From Climacium dendroides (lineage: Eukaryota > Streptophyta > Bryopsida > Hypnales > Climaciaceae), in contig OX467086.1 of NCBI GenBank assembly GCA_950106755.1, positions 18,866,001 to 18,930,000 on the forward strand: a stretch of 64,000 bases of DNA, read 5' to 3'. Positions 1 through 10,849 of this stretch are shown piece by piece. Numbering within the stretch: position 1 is the stretch's first letter; each line of letters begins with the position of its first letter. Both the position numbers and the translations under genes were made by a program. The notes beneath the pieces are model-generated. The model searched no databases. It was not told the origin of the DNA and saw only the letters and a list, made by a program, of their open reading frames with translations.

Positions 1-2273
1 CCATCTCTCCTAGGACCATTGCACTCTTCAGCAGTATGGCCATTTTGTTTACAATTGCCACATAAGGGCACATATGGGACATCTGCCTTTGCATTTGTAC
101 AATTGCTTCTAATATGACCACGTTGGTTACAATTGAAACAAACTATGTTATCCCAACTAGGATTTCTACCGCCATAAGTGGGATTGCCTTGATTGGGATT
201 TCCAAAAGGCATCTGGTTCCACCCCATATTTTGGTTGGTTGGATTTCTCGGTATAAATCTATTGGGATTATTATTATACCCACCACCGTTGAAATTATTA
301 GAATTAAAATTGGGAGTTACATTATTAGGTGGGGCATAATTATTAAAATTTGGATTACTATTGTAATTAGGATTATTATTAAAGTTTTGATTATTAGACC
401 TAGGATATCTGGGTCTTCTATTCCATCCACCCCCACTAGCATTATTCCAATTGTCATTATTACCCCCCCAATTTTTGATGTTGGGATTATAATCATTATC
501 TATTTGATAGACTACTTGATTTTGTTGATTCCTATTTTGTCCATTTTTCCCTCTATTATTACATCTATCACTATCATGATTACCACCACAATGGAAACAT
601 TTAAGAATTATTCCTTGTGGGGAAGGACAATCTATATTAAGGTGTCCTTGACCCTTACAATTGGTGCACCACATGTTTGCTCTCTCATTTACCGGTTGCC
701 CTTTTTGATTTCCCGCTTTTGCTAAATTCACTTTTAAGTCTTGTATAAGACTTGTCAATTCTTGTATAACATTTGTAGGATTTGGGCTAGTCCCCGTCTG
801 TGGTGCCACTACTGGATTCACTGGCATAGCCGGTGGACCTTGAGTATAAGTAGGCGACATTGACGGTGGAACATACTGGACTGACTGTATAGGAATTGTT
901 GGGGCCATAGGTGTTTGGGGTACCGTTGCATATAGCTCAGGATTACTCCAAATATTTTCATATAATTTAGCTCTATTGTAGGCCTCTAGTAACATGGTCG
1001 GTGAAACCTCTTTTACATAGCCTTTTAATTTAAAGGGAATTAACCCTCTAATAAAGATTCCTAATTTCATGGCGTCATTGAATCCATGACCCGTAGGTAA
1101 ACGAAGGACAAGGTCCTCCATTCGCCCATAATAATTATCTATAGTTTCGTTGGTGTTCATTTGCATTTCATGCAATGCCTCACTCACTCGCTCATCATAA
1201 CCTATAGGTCTAAAATGTGCTATAAAAGCATCCCGTAAAGCTTGCCAATCAGCAAAATGACCCAACGGTTGCCTATGGAACCATTGCTGAGCATGATCTT
1301 CCAATGTTGTTGGAAAAATTGCATACCAATGAACATCGATCCTAGCGTTATTCGCATTACATGCGGTTAAAAATTTGCTCACGTGCTTATCTGGGTCATT
1401 TCCGATATGCCCATGAAATTTAGGCAATGGAACCAAAGAAATGGGCCGGTCCTTAGGCTGACCAGCCCTCATATTTACTGGAAGTACTGGGGCGGCCATC
1501 ACTACAATAGACTCAATTGATGTACTATCAATAGATTGTAAACTACTATGGGATGATTGAGTAGAAGAACTATTGCCCTCTCTCTCGGTATCCTCCAAAT
1601 CACTTATTGGATCTGCTGTGGACCCACTAGGTGTACGTAAAATTCTATTGCTGTCTTCCCAGGAGATCAATTTTTTATTATCTATAGATTCTTCAAATAA
1701 TTGATTTATACAACTTAAAATAGTTGTCCTAGTAAAAACATTGCCTTTATTCAAGGACAAATTATTCTCACTACTATGGTAACTCTCCGCTTCACTTCCT
1801 TTACTCTCGTTAATATCAATAGATGTTAAATCATCTAGTTTTACACTCTCTTTTTGTTTATCTTCCTCACCCAATGTTCCCTCTGGAGTTGGCAATTGGG
1901 ACACACAAATACCTTCGCAAAAGGTATGTGTTATTCCAAAACTAGAAGAGGGTCCAATAGAAGATGCTTCTTGAAATAAATTAGGTTTAACTATAGATTC
2001 TTTAGGATTACGAGACTGATTCAATAGGTCTACAGTACTCGCAGTAACAATTGATGCATCAAGAACACCCTCCCGGATTGTAGGACCTGGTTCTATTGTC
2101 AACTCAGTCCCCTCAGTCACAGGCTGCGAAGCAATAGGACTCTCTGATTTATCACTTATTTCCAATTGATTTAAATTTCGCAATTCTCTCACTCTTGCTC
2201 GCTCAGCCCTTGCGGCCTTCTCTCTTTCTATTTTCACTGTATTTTTCGGACTCAAACTCCATCTATGGCTCAT
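1..2273 (-). CDS. Ty3-type retrotransposon Gag (partial, runs off the left edge)
   Basis: Reading the minus strand from the ATG at 2273-2271 gives one open frame to the window edge (about 757 codons, no stop). The N-terminal third is Ser/Thr/acid-rich. It is followed by a typical plant retrotransposon Gag core: KFHGHIGNDPDKHV, then AQQWF, then DAFIAHFRPIG (about 1440-1200). The C-terminal third has two zinc-knuckle pairs. The first pair, near 600-700, is CTNCKGQGHLNIDC (CX2CX4HX4C) and CFHCGGNHDSDRC (CX2CX3HX4C). The second pair, at 25-140, is CFNCNQRGHIRSNC and CGNCKQNGHTAEEC. About 115 Asn/Gly-rich residues separate the pairs. Gag packages the element RNA in the cytoplasm. Protease and polymerase should lie beyond the left edge. 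The intact frame implies a young insertion. Confidence 0.9.
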   Translation of the reverse strand, partial: MSHRWSLSPKNTVKIEREKAARAERARVRELRNLNQLEISDKSESPIASQPVTEGTELTIEPGPTIREGVLDASIVTASTVDLLNQSRNPKESIVKPNLFQEASSIGPSSSFGITHTFCEGICVSQLPTPEGTLGEEDKQKESVKLDDLTSIDINESKGSEAESYHSSENNLSLNKGNVFTRTTILSCINQLFEESIDNKKLISWEDSNRILRTPSGSTADPISDLEDTEREGNSSSTQSSHSSLQSIDSTSIESIVVMAAPVLPVNMRAGQPKDRPISLVPLPKFHGHIGNDPDKHVSKFLTACNANNARIDVHWYAIFPTTLEDHAQQWFHRQPLGHFADWQALRDAFIAHFRPIGYDERVSEALHEMQMNTNETIDNYYGRMEDLVLRLPTGHGFNDAMKLGIFIRGLIPFKLKGYVKEVSPTMLLEAYNRAKLYENIWSNPELYATVPQTPMAPTIPIQSVQYVPPSMSPTYTQGPPAMPVNPVVAPQTGTSPNPTNVIQELTSLIQDLKVNLAKAGNQKGQPVNERANMWCTNCKGQGHLNIDCPSPQGIILKCFHCGGNHDSDRCNNRGKNGQNRNQQNQVVYQIDNDYNPNIKNWGGNNDNWNNASGGGWNRRPRYPRSNNQNFNNNPNYNSNPNFNNYAPPNNVTPNFNSNNFNGGGYNNNPNRFIPRNPTNQNMGWNQMPFGNPNQGNPTYGGRNPSWDNIVCFNCNQRGHIRSNCTNAKADVPYVPLCGNCKQNGHTAEECNGPRRD

Positions 2274-2358
2274 TTAAATTCCATGAAAAATCACTATCTC
2301 CCCTTTTCTATTGACACATTTAAAAATAAAATTACCCATGTGGCGCTAATTCATTGCC

Positions 2359-2376
2359 TCCCCGGCAACGGCGCCA
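2359..2376 (-). promoter_or_regulatory. tRNA-Asp primer-binding site
   Basis: On the plus strand these 18 bases (TCCCCGGCAACGGCGCCA) are identical to the 3' end of plant tRNA-Asp including CCA. Read on the minus strand they are therefore the complementary primer-binding site for reverse transcription. The site lies 3 nt inside the LTR edge at 2380 and about 85 nt upstream of the gag start, the standard arrangement. tRNA-Asp priming is known from Tat/Athila-type Ty3 elements. Confidence 0.9.
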
Positions 2377-2379
2377 TTA

Positions 2380-3578
2380 TGTAGATGGTTTTCTACAATG
2401 GATGAACCATTGAGGAATTCCTATAGTTTAAAGTTCGTTCTCAGGGAGGCAAAGTGCTATAGGTAATTCTATAAGGTAATGGATTTACTCCATTCCCAGG
2501 TTATGCACAATAGAAAGCGGGGAAAATATTTGATTCTACTCTCACCATGGATATAACCCAGAGTTTATTACAATTGAGCCAGGTAGAGAACTTATCCATT
2601 ATTATCTTCACTCCATAGCTTTAGCTTTCACCAACTCTCCAAACATAGTCTTCAATTGATTCTCTTCGCCTTCTTACTGTATCACCGTTTGCTCTTATTC
2701 TCCCAGCGTGTACTCCGAGTCCGATTGATTTTACAAATCTCCTTCCTTAATTTTACCAATTGATTCCTCTCAAAATGTTCTCACAGTTACAATAGAAATC
2801 CTCAAATTCTGATTGCTCTAAACTATAGATCTTTCTCTCAGTTGCTGATTCTATTGACTTATCCCATTCCATCCATCTCATCAGATCTGCACAATTGCGA
2901 AACGAATCTATAGATCTACCCACAGCCACCAACTATTTCCACTATGGTTCCATGTACCATCCAGCATATCAACTACTATTGTTTCTCACAATAGAAATTC
3001 AGCACTCCATACATGACTCACAATTGACATCCAATTAATTCCATTCACACACATTTGACAAATCCAACACAATAGACAATATACTCCATCACACATAGCA
3101 TGCACAAATGCCAGATTTGCAATTCATCTCCACTTTGTATTTCATCACCGAAAATTACAATTGATCCTCACATTCACTTCCACAGACTCCTCTCTGTAAT
3201 ACTATTGATTCAGCACAATAGAATTAGCACCAAGACTATAGACACTAGAGTTCCTCTCACACAAACTCCACTCGAACTATCGCTCACACAAACTGCCGGC
3301 CTTCCTGCCGCAGGAGCTCTGGATACCCTCTCCAGACTGAGACTTCCAGAGCACGAACAATTGATTTCCACCTGCTTCGCTGCAACCGCTGGTAACCGCC
3401 GCAATAGATTACATCCATTCATCCATTTTCACAACCATTGATGATAAACAACAATAGAGTTCACTTAACTGGTAATAACCGGGTTTTAAGCCTGCCATCA
3501 TGCTAGTACTATAGAAAAATTGAAAAATTAACAAAATTTTCAGTTTCACATATCTCCTCTATAGATTATATGACTACA
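2380..3578 (-). repeat. 5' LTR of the Ty3-type element
   Basis: The interval begins TGTAGATGG next to the primer-binding site and ends ACTACA, giving the 5-bp terminal inverted pair TGTAG/CTACA. The outer edge is supported independently: the reading frame of the underlying methyltransferase domain is recognisable right up to 3579. The partner LTR is outside the window, so the length (1,199 bp) is inferred. The LTR carries 24 copies of the hexamer CWATWG. Small open frames inside it (for example 3100-3441) have no coding features. Confidence 0.75.
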
Positions 3579-4643
3579 AATAGCAAGACATGTGCCAATA
3601 ACCCATACTAGAATATTGAGATCCATAGCTTGGTTAAAAAGAAAGCATCGTTGACCTTCTGTGAAATCATGAGCAACGGTGGTACTAGTTGAAAAGCCCA
3701 TGGCATGTTTTCATTCATCCATAGTAAATTCTTCATAAATTTGGGAGGTAATACTCCAAACTATACCAAGACCACATGCACAAAATGCAAGAGAGCCTAG
3801 ATATGTCACAAAAGTAAGGAAGGTAATTTGTGGTGCCTCCAATTTATTCACACAAGCTAAAAGAGATTCATCATCTTTAGAAACATCCAAAGGAATATGA
3901 TGGTCATTCAAAATGTCAACAACCTTGTATCTTGTAGGCCTCTTAATTCTTGAAAGGGATGTTATAAGAATATGAGATGTAGCTAGGTTGGTCCAAATCC
4001 AATATGGTTACATAGGTGATGGATATAAAAATCCAAAACTGCAACATCCACAAAGGTTGGAGGGCCTAGAAATTGGTGAATATAGTGCCCATCCTTGAGA
4101 AGCTTTAGCCTTATGTCACCTAATGGCAGCACATTCTCAAAAAAATATGTTATATCCTAGTGGAGTAGACTGGTGTATATACCACTACTGTGTAAGGCGG
4201 AGCAAGTCTGTAAATAGATTAGATAGAAGATCATTAAAACCTCTACTGACTTTTGTACGTGAATGGCTTTGATAAGGCCAACCAGCTATAAGTAAATCAA
4301 TATGACCCAACCTCTTCATATCTTCATCACTAATGAGAGTGACATCTTGAGGGAGTTTGCCAAAACAACCGTGAATTACAGAAGAAGATAATTGCTCTGG
4401 ATACAAGGCCAATAATTGTTGGATATGATGATAAGTTGTCTGGTTGGGTGTAACCCCATTATCCACATAAATGTAGCACTTGACTTTGAGTTTGGCCTCC
4501 AAAACAACTGCCAAACTGTTGCCAATGCCCACAAATAGCTCCATGAGGGTAATATCTTCTACTGGTGGATGCCAATGAATAGGTTGGACAAAAAGAAATG
4601 AAAAGGAGACAAATGATTCATCTTTTGAATCCAATGAAGTCAC
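3579..4643 (-). pseudogene. retroelement-borne C5 cytosine DNA methyltransferase domain, inactive
   Basis: The minus strand carries the C5-methyltransferase motifs in order, over several frames. Motif I (SAM binding) is MELFVGIG near 4544. An acidic YIYVDN follows. The motif IV region is IDLLIAGWPYQSHSR, where the catalytic Cys of Pro-Cys is Tyr (codon 4274-4272). Motif VI is FFENVLPLGD near 4130-4100. The C-terminal recognition part (NKLEAPQITFLTFVTYLGS, about 3850-3790) leads into a motif X-like QAMDLNILVWV just before 3579. Intact enzymes transfer methyl groups to cytosine in DNA. This copy is dead: it has lost the nucleophile, has frameshifts and is truncated by the LTR insertion. Confidence 0.72.
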
Positions 4644-4682
4644 AATATCTTGGCATTATTGAGATAATTCAACACATGTACA

Positions 4683-5429
4683 CTATGGAGGAATATGACC
4701 GTTGCAATGTCTACTAGGGACTACAAAGGAAGATTGATCAGACAATACTATAGAGCTAGAGATAAATGTCATAGTCTCTTTTGTAAGCACTAGTCCACAT
4801 GATAACTCTGATATGAATGCACTACAACCAAACAAAGTCTCTGCTAATATAGTCACAGTAACTATTGCAAAACCTACAGGAATGAATTTCTTTTTTCCAT
4901 CACTAGTAGACCATTCTGATCTAATCCATGCCTTCTTAGTCCAATTATCAAGACCAAAACCAAGGGGATATAACACTTGCTAACCAACCAAAATGTCATA
5001 GTTGATAGTACTAGTGACTACACACTATAGTGACATATGTGAGTGAAGTGGCCTAGGTCCAATACAGAAAATCAACTCCAACGGTTGCTTAGTATAACCA
5101 GTGGTACGCTTTGTACCTTCAACTAAAGTAACAATGGTGAATGGACAAGGCTCAAAGTTTACTGCAGTGAGACCTAATTTTTGAGCAAGCCGCTTGTCAA
5201 TCATCACTAATTGAACACCAAAGTCCATCATTATCCACAATGGTGTAACACAAGTGGTATTGCCATCCGTATAACTAACAACAAAGACATTGTTATCATT
5301 AACTAGCCATACTACACCTAGTTGTAAGCTACAACGTTCTTGAGCAAACCTAGCTGCAACATGAGCTAAGTAAGCCACCCTTGTAGTCAAAGGTCCATCA
5401 AATAAAAGTGGTGTCTCTACTTGTTGCAA
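4683..5429 (-). pseudogene. retropepsin-like region of the methyltransferase retroelement
   Basis: Two minus-strand frames (5429-5025 and 4976-4683) cover this stretch. The first contains PLWIMMDFGVQLVMIDKRLA, which has the layout of a retroviral-type aspartic protease active site (hydrophobics, then D-S/T-G). Here the triad reads D-F-G, which one C-to-T change from D-S-G would explain. The second frame (LYPLGFGLDNWTKKAWIR and on) is likely the protease C-terminal half and linker. The protease would mature the polyprotein; this copy is inactive. The match rests on the active-site pattern and on position. Confidence 0.55.
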
Positions 5430-6212
5430 ACACCCTCTTCAAACATTTCAATAGCTTTAGTTGCAAGCTTAGCTCACAATTTAATCAAATCTTCTTCTAT
5501 AAAAGGCTTAATAATAGCTTGAGACACTTCAAAAGATGGCATAGGTACTTTGCCTTCCAATATCATGTTAGCTAAATGAAATATTTGAGCTAGTGCAAAA
5601 TCTGGAGCCAACATCTTTACAGAAGAAAATATTGGCATTTATAATACTTTGTAAGCCAAAGTGTGAGCCAAGTCATTTGCAGTAGTTTCTCCATGTAACA
5701 CTGGTGCCACTAGAACATGAGAATGAACAACAAAAGTAGCATCTGCAAGGCCAAATGATAATAAAAAAACATACTTAACCAATATGGTCTAGTAAACCAC
5801 CATGTTGAACACGCCCGCTATCTTTGGATATATCCAAAGGCTATGCAACCAACTTGGTTGTTATTTGGACACGTGTAGTAGCTGCTGATACCACCATCTC
5901 TCTAGTAGCACCAAACATATACAAATCTAAAGTAGAGCCACTAGCTATAGTTTAAGATGTCAACTTAGCTACAATAACTTGACCAAGTGAAGTCACAATA
6001 TTGAACTGTTTCTTAAGCTCTGCAATTTTGACCTCCAGAGCTTTTTTCTTCTCTAAAGCATATCACTTCTCTGAATGTAAAATAAAGCAATGATCTACAT
6101 CATGGTTAAACCTACTACAATGAATTAAATAATGAGTACACTTCAACTCTTTTTGCTTGGATTTTTTCCTTGCCTTGGTCACTTCTGTCTTCTGTTTGGA
6201 CTTCTCTGTAGA

Positions 6213-6644
6213 CTAGGCCTTTTTCTTCTTTGGGAAATTGGGATCATTTTTGGCATGACCAGATTCTCTACACCCCCAATAGTGTAGAATGTTCTGACTC
6301 TTTTTAGGTTGAGTCTCTGCCAAACTACTTATAGTTGTAGTAGCCTTCTTAGTGTTATCCGTCATGCAAGAAACCATGTCGATAGCATCATACTGGCATA
6401 GAATTCTATCACACTTCTCAACTTTAGTAAATACTTGTGCCAACGTTGTTTGGCCCTTATAGTTGATAATAATTTGAGGCATAGGTAAATCTAGAAGTCT
6501 TTTGTCAATTTTGAATAAAAAGATCTTCACAAGTTGACTCTCTACAAATACACCTTCAGACTCAACTACAAACTGCACCAACCTTGTATACATCATGTGA
6601 GGAGTGTCTTCCTTTTCACACTTGAAGTCTTGAATGTGTTGCAT
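6213..6644 (-). pseudogene. Gag fragment with degraded zinc knuckle
   Basis: A 143-codon minus-strand frame. It begins with a region like the end of a retrotransposon Gag core (KEDTPHMMYTRLVQF, then FLFKIDKRLLDLPMP). Near the C-terminus is YWGCRESGHAKNDP, which has the spacing of a CX2CX4HX4C knuckle but has lost the first and last Cys. A Lys run follows. The next open stretch (about 6200-6090) contains HCSRFNHDVDHC, perhaps a second knuckle. It is a broken part of the retroelement that continues into the protease and methyltransferase pieces. Confidence 0.65.
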
Positions 6645-7271
6645 CTAATCACGTCAAAAACCTCCATGTTCAACCTCTAAATGAGTAATGAAGTGGCACA
6701 ATGGTTCAAACAATGGTGAATCACCAACTGCAATCAACGACGTCGCTAATGTGGCTTACACCATCCGAGATAAGGTAATGAAAGGTTGAACTAGTGCCAA
6801 CGTCTTTCCCTTAGTGTCTTCAGGAGATGAACCATCTTTTTTCTTTTCCAAACTTTCTTCTTCTTTCTCCATGGGAATCAAACTTACTGCTACACCTTCC
6901 TTAAGCACAACAATAAGTTTCATACTAGCCTCTTAATAGCACTCTACTTAGCGCAATTGGAGCACATGTTTTTTAATTCATTGCTCATATTTTTGAACCT
7001 CTTCATACTCCAAGTGTTGTGGCAACAACTCAAAAACATACCAATTGTTGAGGCTTATAAACCATTAATGCCTCTCCTTCATCCAAGTCCAGAATTGGAG
7101 CTCCCAGTTGAGAAGAGAAATGCTTCCAGCCCTTCTAGAGAATCAATCCTTCACCATACTGCAAGGATTGTCATTCATTTCATAAAATATACCCACATTT
7201 CAAATCCAAAGCCTATTAGTGGTATTCAACATCAAAATGGGCTCAGAAGCCTCGTTGGTATCCATCGTTAG

Positions 7272-9880
7272 CCCAAAGCCATCGATGTGAGTATCCTCCA
7301 AGTAATCTAATGACAGAGATCAATAATATCGACTCTTAGTATACACCATAAAATGACTACCTAGGTACCTACAACTATTTAAAGGCTAAAGGCAATTTGT
7401 ACCTACAACTGTATCACTACCAAACTTGCAGTTCATGGGTCATTACTTCCCAATCACCACAATATTTCAAATTAGTACCGCCCACTTGGTGCATAGAAAA
7501 TGATCTCACCGATAATTAACTCGACCTCACTACCACCATACATTTATAAAAATGAAAGCCTACTCACAAACACAAAATGGGACAAAACCAAAAATCGCTT
7601 GCAACAATGTCCGCCACGAGGGAAGGTACTATATTAAAATCCAAAAAATCCAAACTAGATCCTCTTCTCCAAACAACGAATTGCAAAAACACAAGAAAAG
7701 TGTGAATTAGAGCCATTGACAAACGCTTGAGATGGATGATCATGAGTAGCCAATCCTATGACAATAATAAAAGGTAGACACTTGAAAGTGTCTAACTAGG
7801 CTCCAAAGCTTGAAGTTCTTGGAAATTTTGGAATATTAGTATCCCAAAACACCATTCAGCTCATGAAAAAATACTAATATAGGCTGAATATCAAGTCAAA
7901 ATCCCATACCAATTACATCATTGGATTCCTTGGCAAATTTCACATAAAATAGGAACAAATTTTAATCAAATCCGAGCTAAAATGCCCCTAGAATTGAATT
8001 TCAAAGTTTGCATCCTACTCTTTTTCTTTTTCTTTTTCTTTTTCTTTTTCTTTTTCTTTTTAATAATTTTAAAAAAAGAATTCTAAATCTACAAATATGA
8101 AAGATTTTGTATTTTGCAAAATGTACCTTACAGGTATAGTTCAGAAAATCTTCCAAAATCCTAGACATCAAAATCTTCAAATTTTCTAGATTTCAAAAAA
8201 TACTGAAAAATGCCTAAATTTCAGAAAATCTTCGAAAATTGTAGATTCTAAAAACATGACGTTCTACTCTAGGGACTCATTGCAAAAAGTTCAAAAAAGT
8301 TCAAAATCCTATAATTTTCTCAAAAATCACTCAAATCTTGTGTTTTTCAAAGCGTGGGTTCATATGTCATTCCTCTACTACTACTACTACAAGTGTAGGC
8401 AACAATTTAGAAATTAAAATTTTGTCTTTCCACTCAAGGTAGGTACTACAAGAAGAAAAGAAGCAAATTGTTGTCAAGTAAGAAACTATTGTATCTACTC
8501 ACACAAGTCAAGCGACTCTCACTCCATCAAGGGAGAATCCAAGAGTGCAAACATAGGAAAGAAGGTGAAGACTTTACTAAATGAATAACATCATCTCCAC
8601 GCGAAGCAAAACACAAAACTCTCTCTCAAAAATGCTCACAAAATTTGATTTGACAACAATGTTAAGTCAATGAGTTCTCTCCACCTAAACATCAAACCCT
8701 AAGATAGATGAACTCTAACATTTGGATGAAATCCATTCAAACTAAAAAGAACTCCTGTGAAAGTTCATCTAACACTACAATTCGATGTAAAATGACTCAA
8801 ATGTCACCTCACGTGACACACTGATGCCTTGGAAGTGTAGTGAAGCCATCCATAGAGGTGCATAGGTTGCATTGTAATTCCAAAGATTCTTGAATCAATA
8901 GATTTTGATAGCCAATCATTAAAAAAAAACTATCTTAGATTAAAAAATATACTAGACTTGTAGATTAAACACTTTTGTGACCTCTACTCACAAAATACTA
9001 CCTCCAAATAGTGGTCTTTCAAATATAAGACATAGATGTTGAGAGATTGTTTTCTGCCTAAAGCATACTTAGTCTAAATCTCCTTGTAATTGCTAACAAT
9101 AATGAAAAGAAAAATGTCCAATCCAACAATATAAACTACGCACAATGCTTAAATTGTGATTACCTCTATGCAAGACCAACAATACACCAAATAATGCCAC
9201 CCCAACACTTTTGGAATGGACAATATACAACAAATGCTATGATCCCGGCTATGATTCACCAAATGATTTTTCTTGGCACAAAGGAAACTCCGTTTTTGGT
9301 TAAGTTTGGCAACTTTGTCAAATCTACTCTTTCTTCTATAAATATTTCTTTAAATCTTAGCAATGATGGAGATTCTTTTAGTTGTTGTACACAAGGATTC
9401 TTGCAATTAGTTGAAGGTCAAAATAAATTGTTGCAGCAGTGTAGCAAACAGATAATCCATTATCCAAAATTATGACCCTATATTTTGCTAAGATGATCTC
9501 TTTATAAACCATTGACCATTCTCCAAGAGCATCTCTACCATTTGGGCTATTGAGTCCATTTTGTAATTTGGGGGATGAAAAATGAGCAATATATGCATAA
9601 TCTTACCAAAATATGTTCTTTGGCATGCAAAAAATTGTATTTTTGTCGTTATTTTGCAACTCTACCAAATGCTACTACTCATCTTCAACATGGCTCATTG
9701 ATCACATCAATGTTGAAAGTCCTTTTTCTTTTTCTCACTAGAAAACTTGCGATTGGTTGGAAGTTAAAATAGAAAATTACATGAATAGGAGATACAAGTG
9801 ATCTTCTCTTCAAATTTTGAATACAAAGTTTTTCCTAAATGACCTACTAACAAACCATTAAAAATGTTCTTACTATTAGA
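7272..9880. other. non-coding AT-rich stretch, probable 5' remains of the old retroelement
   Basis: No conserved protein, RNA gene or clear LTR boundary was seen. The stretch contains a (CTTTTT)n microsatellite at 8020-8060. Several runs are rich in AAATCTTC/AAAATC. A short open frame at 9194-9475 on the plus strand has no recognisable domain. Confidence 0.5.
8020..8060. repeat. (CTTTTT)n microsatellite
   Basis: About seven uninterrupted copies of the hexamer CTTTTT in a non-coding stretch. Confidence 0.95.
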
Positions 9881-10014
9881 AAGGGGTATCTTGGAGCACC
9901 AAGTTATAATGTCAGAGTTTAGTGCTCCAAGACTCCAAGAACACCAAGTTGGTTCTTATATGGTCATGGAGTATCAAACTTTGATACTATATCTTGGTGC
10001 TCTAGGACACCCTT
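9881..10014. repeat. short inverted-repeat element (possible MITE)
   Basis: The left end reads AAGGGGTATCTTGGAGCACC; the right end, reverse-complemented, reads AAGGGTGTCCTAGAGCACC, so arms of about 25 bp match at roughly 80 percent. The interior repeats the words GAGCACCAAG and CTCCAAGA. No target duplication is obvious. Confidence 0.45.
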
Positions 10015-10849
10015 TCAACTAGTATCTCGTGGATAAACCACACATGAGGGCCATAAACAATAAGAAAGCATCAAAATTAAATTTGTCCATAAGAGCAACT
10101 CCAATGTGGAGACGAGAAGAGACCAATGTCAAGAAAGGGCTTGTTGCCAGATCAGAAGGCAAGTCAGACCTCTTGTAAGTCTACAACTTGTTATATCTAC
10201 CCCAATGTAGCAATAGAATGAGATCAAATAAACACAATGCTACATGAGTTTTTTAAATTTAAAATTGAATCTCTTGCACTTTTCAATGTACTTTGGATGA
10301 GGTATTTGGATTTGTGCACTATAATCAACTTTTGGAGTATTGTTCTGTTCCCAACAAATCGCATGAAAATATGGAGTAAGGGCACTCATATGACTATGAC
10401 GAGTTCTTGAAAATACCACTTGTTGTAGCGGTTGCATTGGAGCGCTATTTTTTTAAAAGTCCTTTACAAGACTCATTTGCACCATTTCTGTACTTTTGAA
10501 CAGGTTGCATTGGAGTTGCTCTAAGATTTTGAGAAGTTCTCATTACTCCAAACCAATCACAAGAAAGACACACGTGGCCCTTTTAGACAAAATTTACTTA
10601 ACCCGTAAACATTGGGCTGGTGACCGTGAAAATCAGCCCTTTTGGAACCATGTGAAACCATCTAGTTTAAAAAAACCGAAAATATTCATTAGGAATCAAA
10701 CTACTGTAGAAGATTTCCCCTTTCCACCCCTATTTCCGAGGATGAATAGTTGTATTTCTGTTCTACAAAGGGTCATTCATCGGACGTCAGACGTTCCTCG
10801 TCGACGTTCAAGGGTTAATTTATTTATGCCGGATCTGACTCTCACGTAG

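Larger units (their letters stand above)
3579..7271 (-). pseudogene. decayed retroelement with gag, protease and DNA methyltransferase parts
   Basis: Read on the minus strand, a degenerate polyprotein runs from about 7270 to 3579 with many frameshifts and stops. In order it holds a Gag piece with a broken zinc knuckle (6644-6213), a retropepsin-like region (5429-4683) and a C5 cytosine methyltransferase domain (4643-3579). Reverse transcriptase and integrase are missing, because the younger LTR element is inserted at 3578/3579. No LTR or primer-binding site was recognised upstream. The order gag, protease, methyltransferase suggests that the methyltransferase was part of the retroelement and not a host gene. 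Confidence 0.75.

Noticed and set aside
114..725. 203-codon plus-strand open frame rich in Ile/Thr
   Set aside because: It is the antisense shadow of the Asn-rich Gag linker and zinc knuckles on the minus strand.
3100..3441. Open frames on both strands
   Set aside because: They lie inside the LTR and have no domain or codon bias.
9194..9475. 93-codon plus-strand frame
   Set aside because: No recognisable domain, not near conserved exons; likely chance in degenerate DNA.
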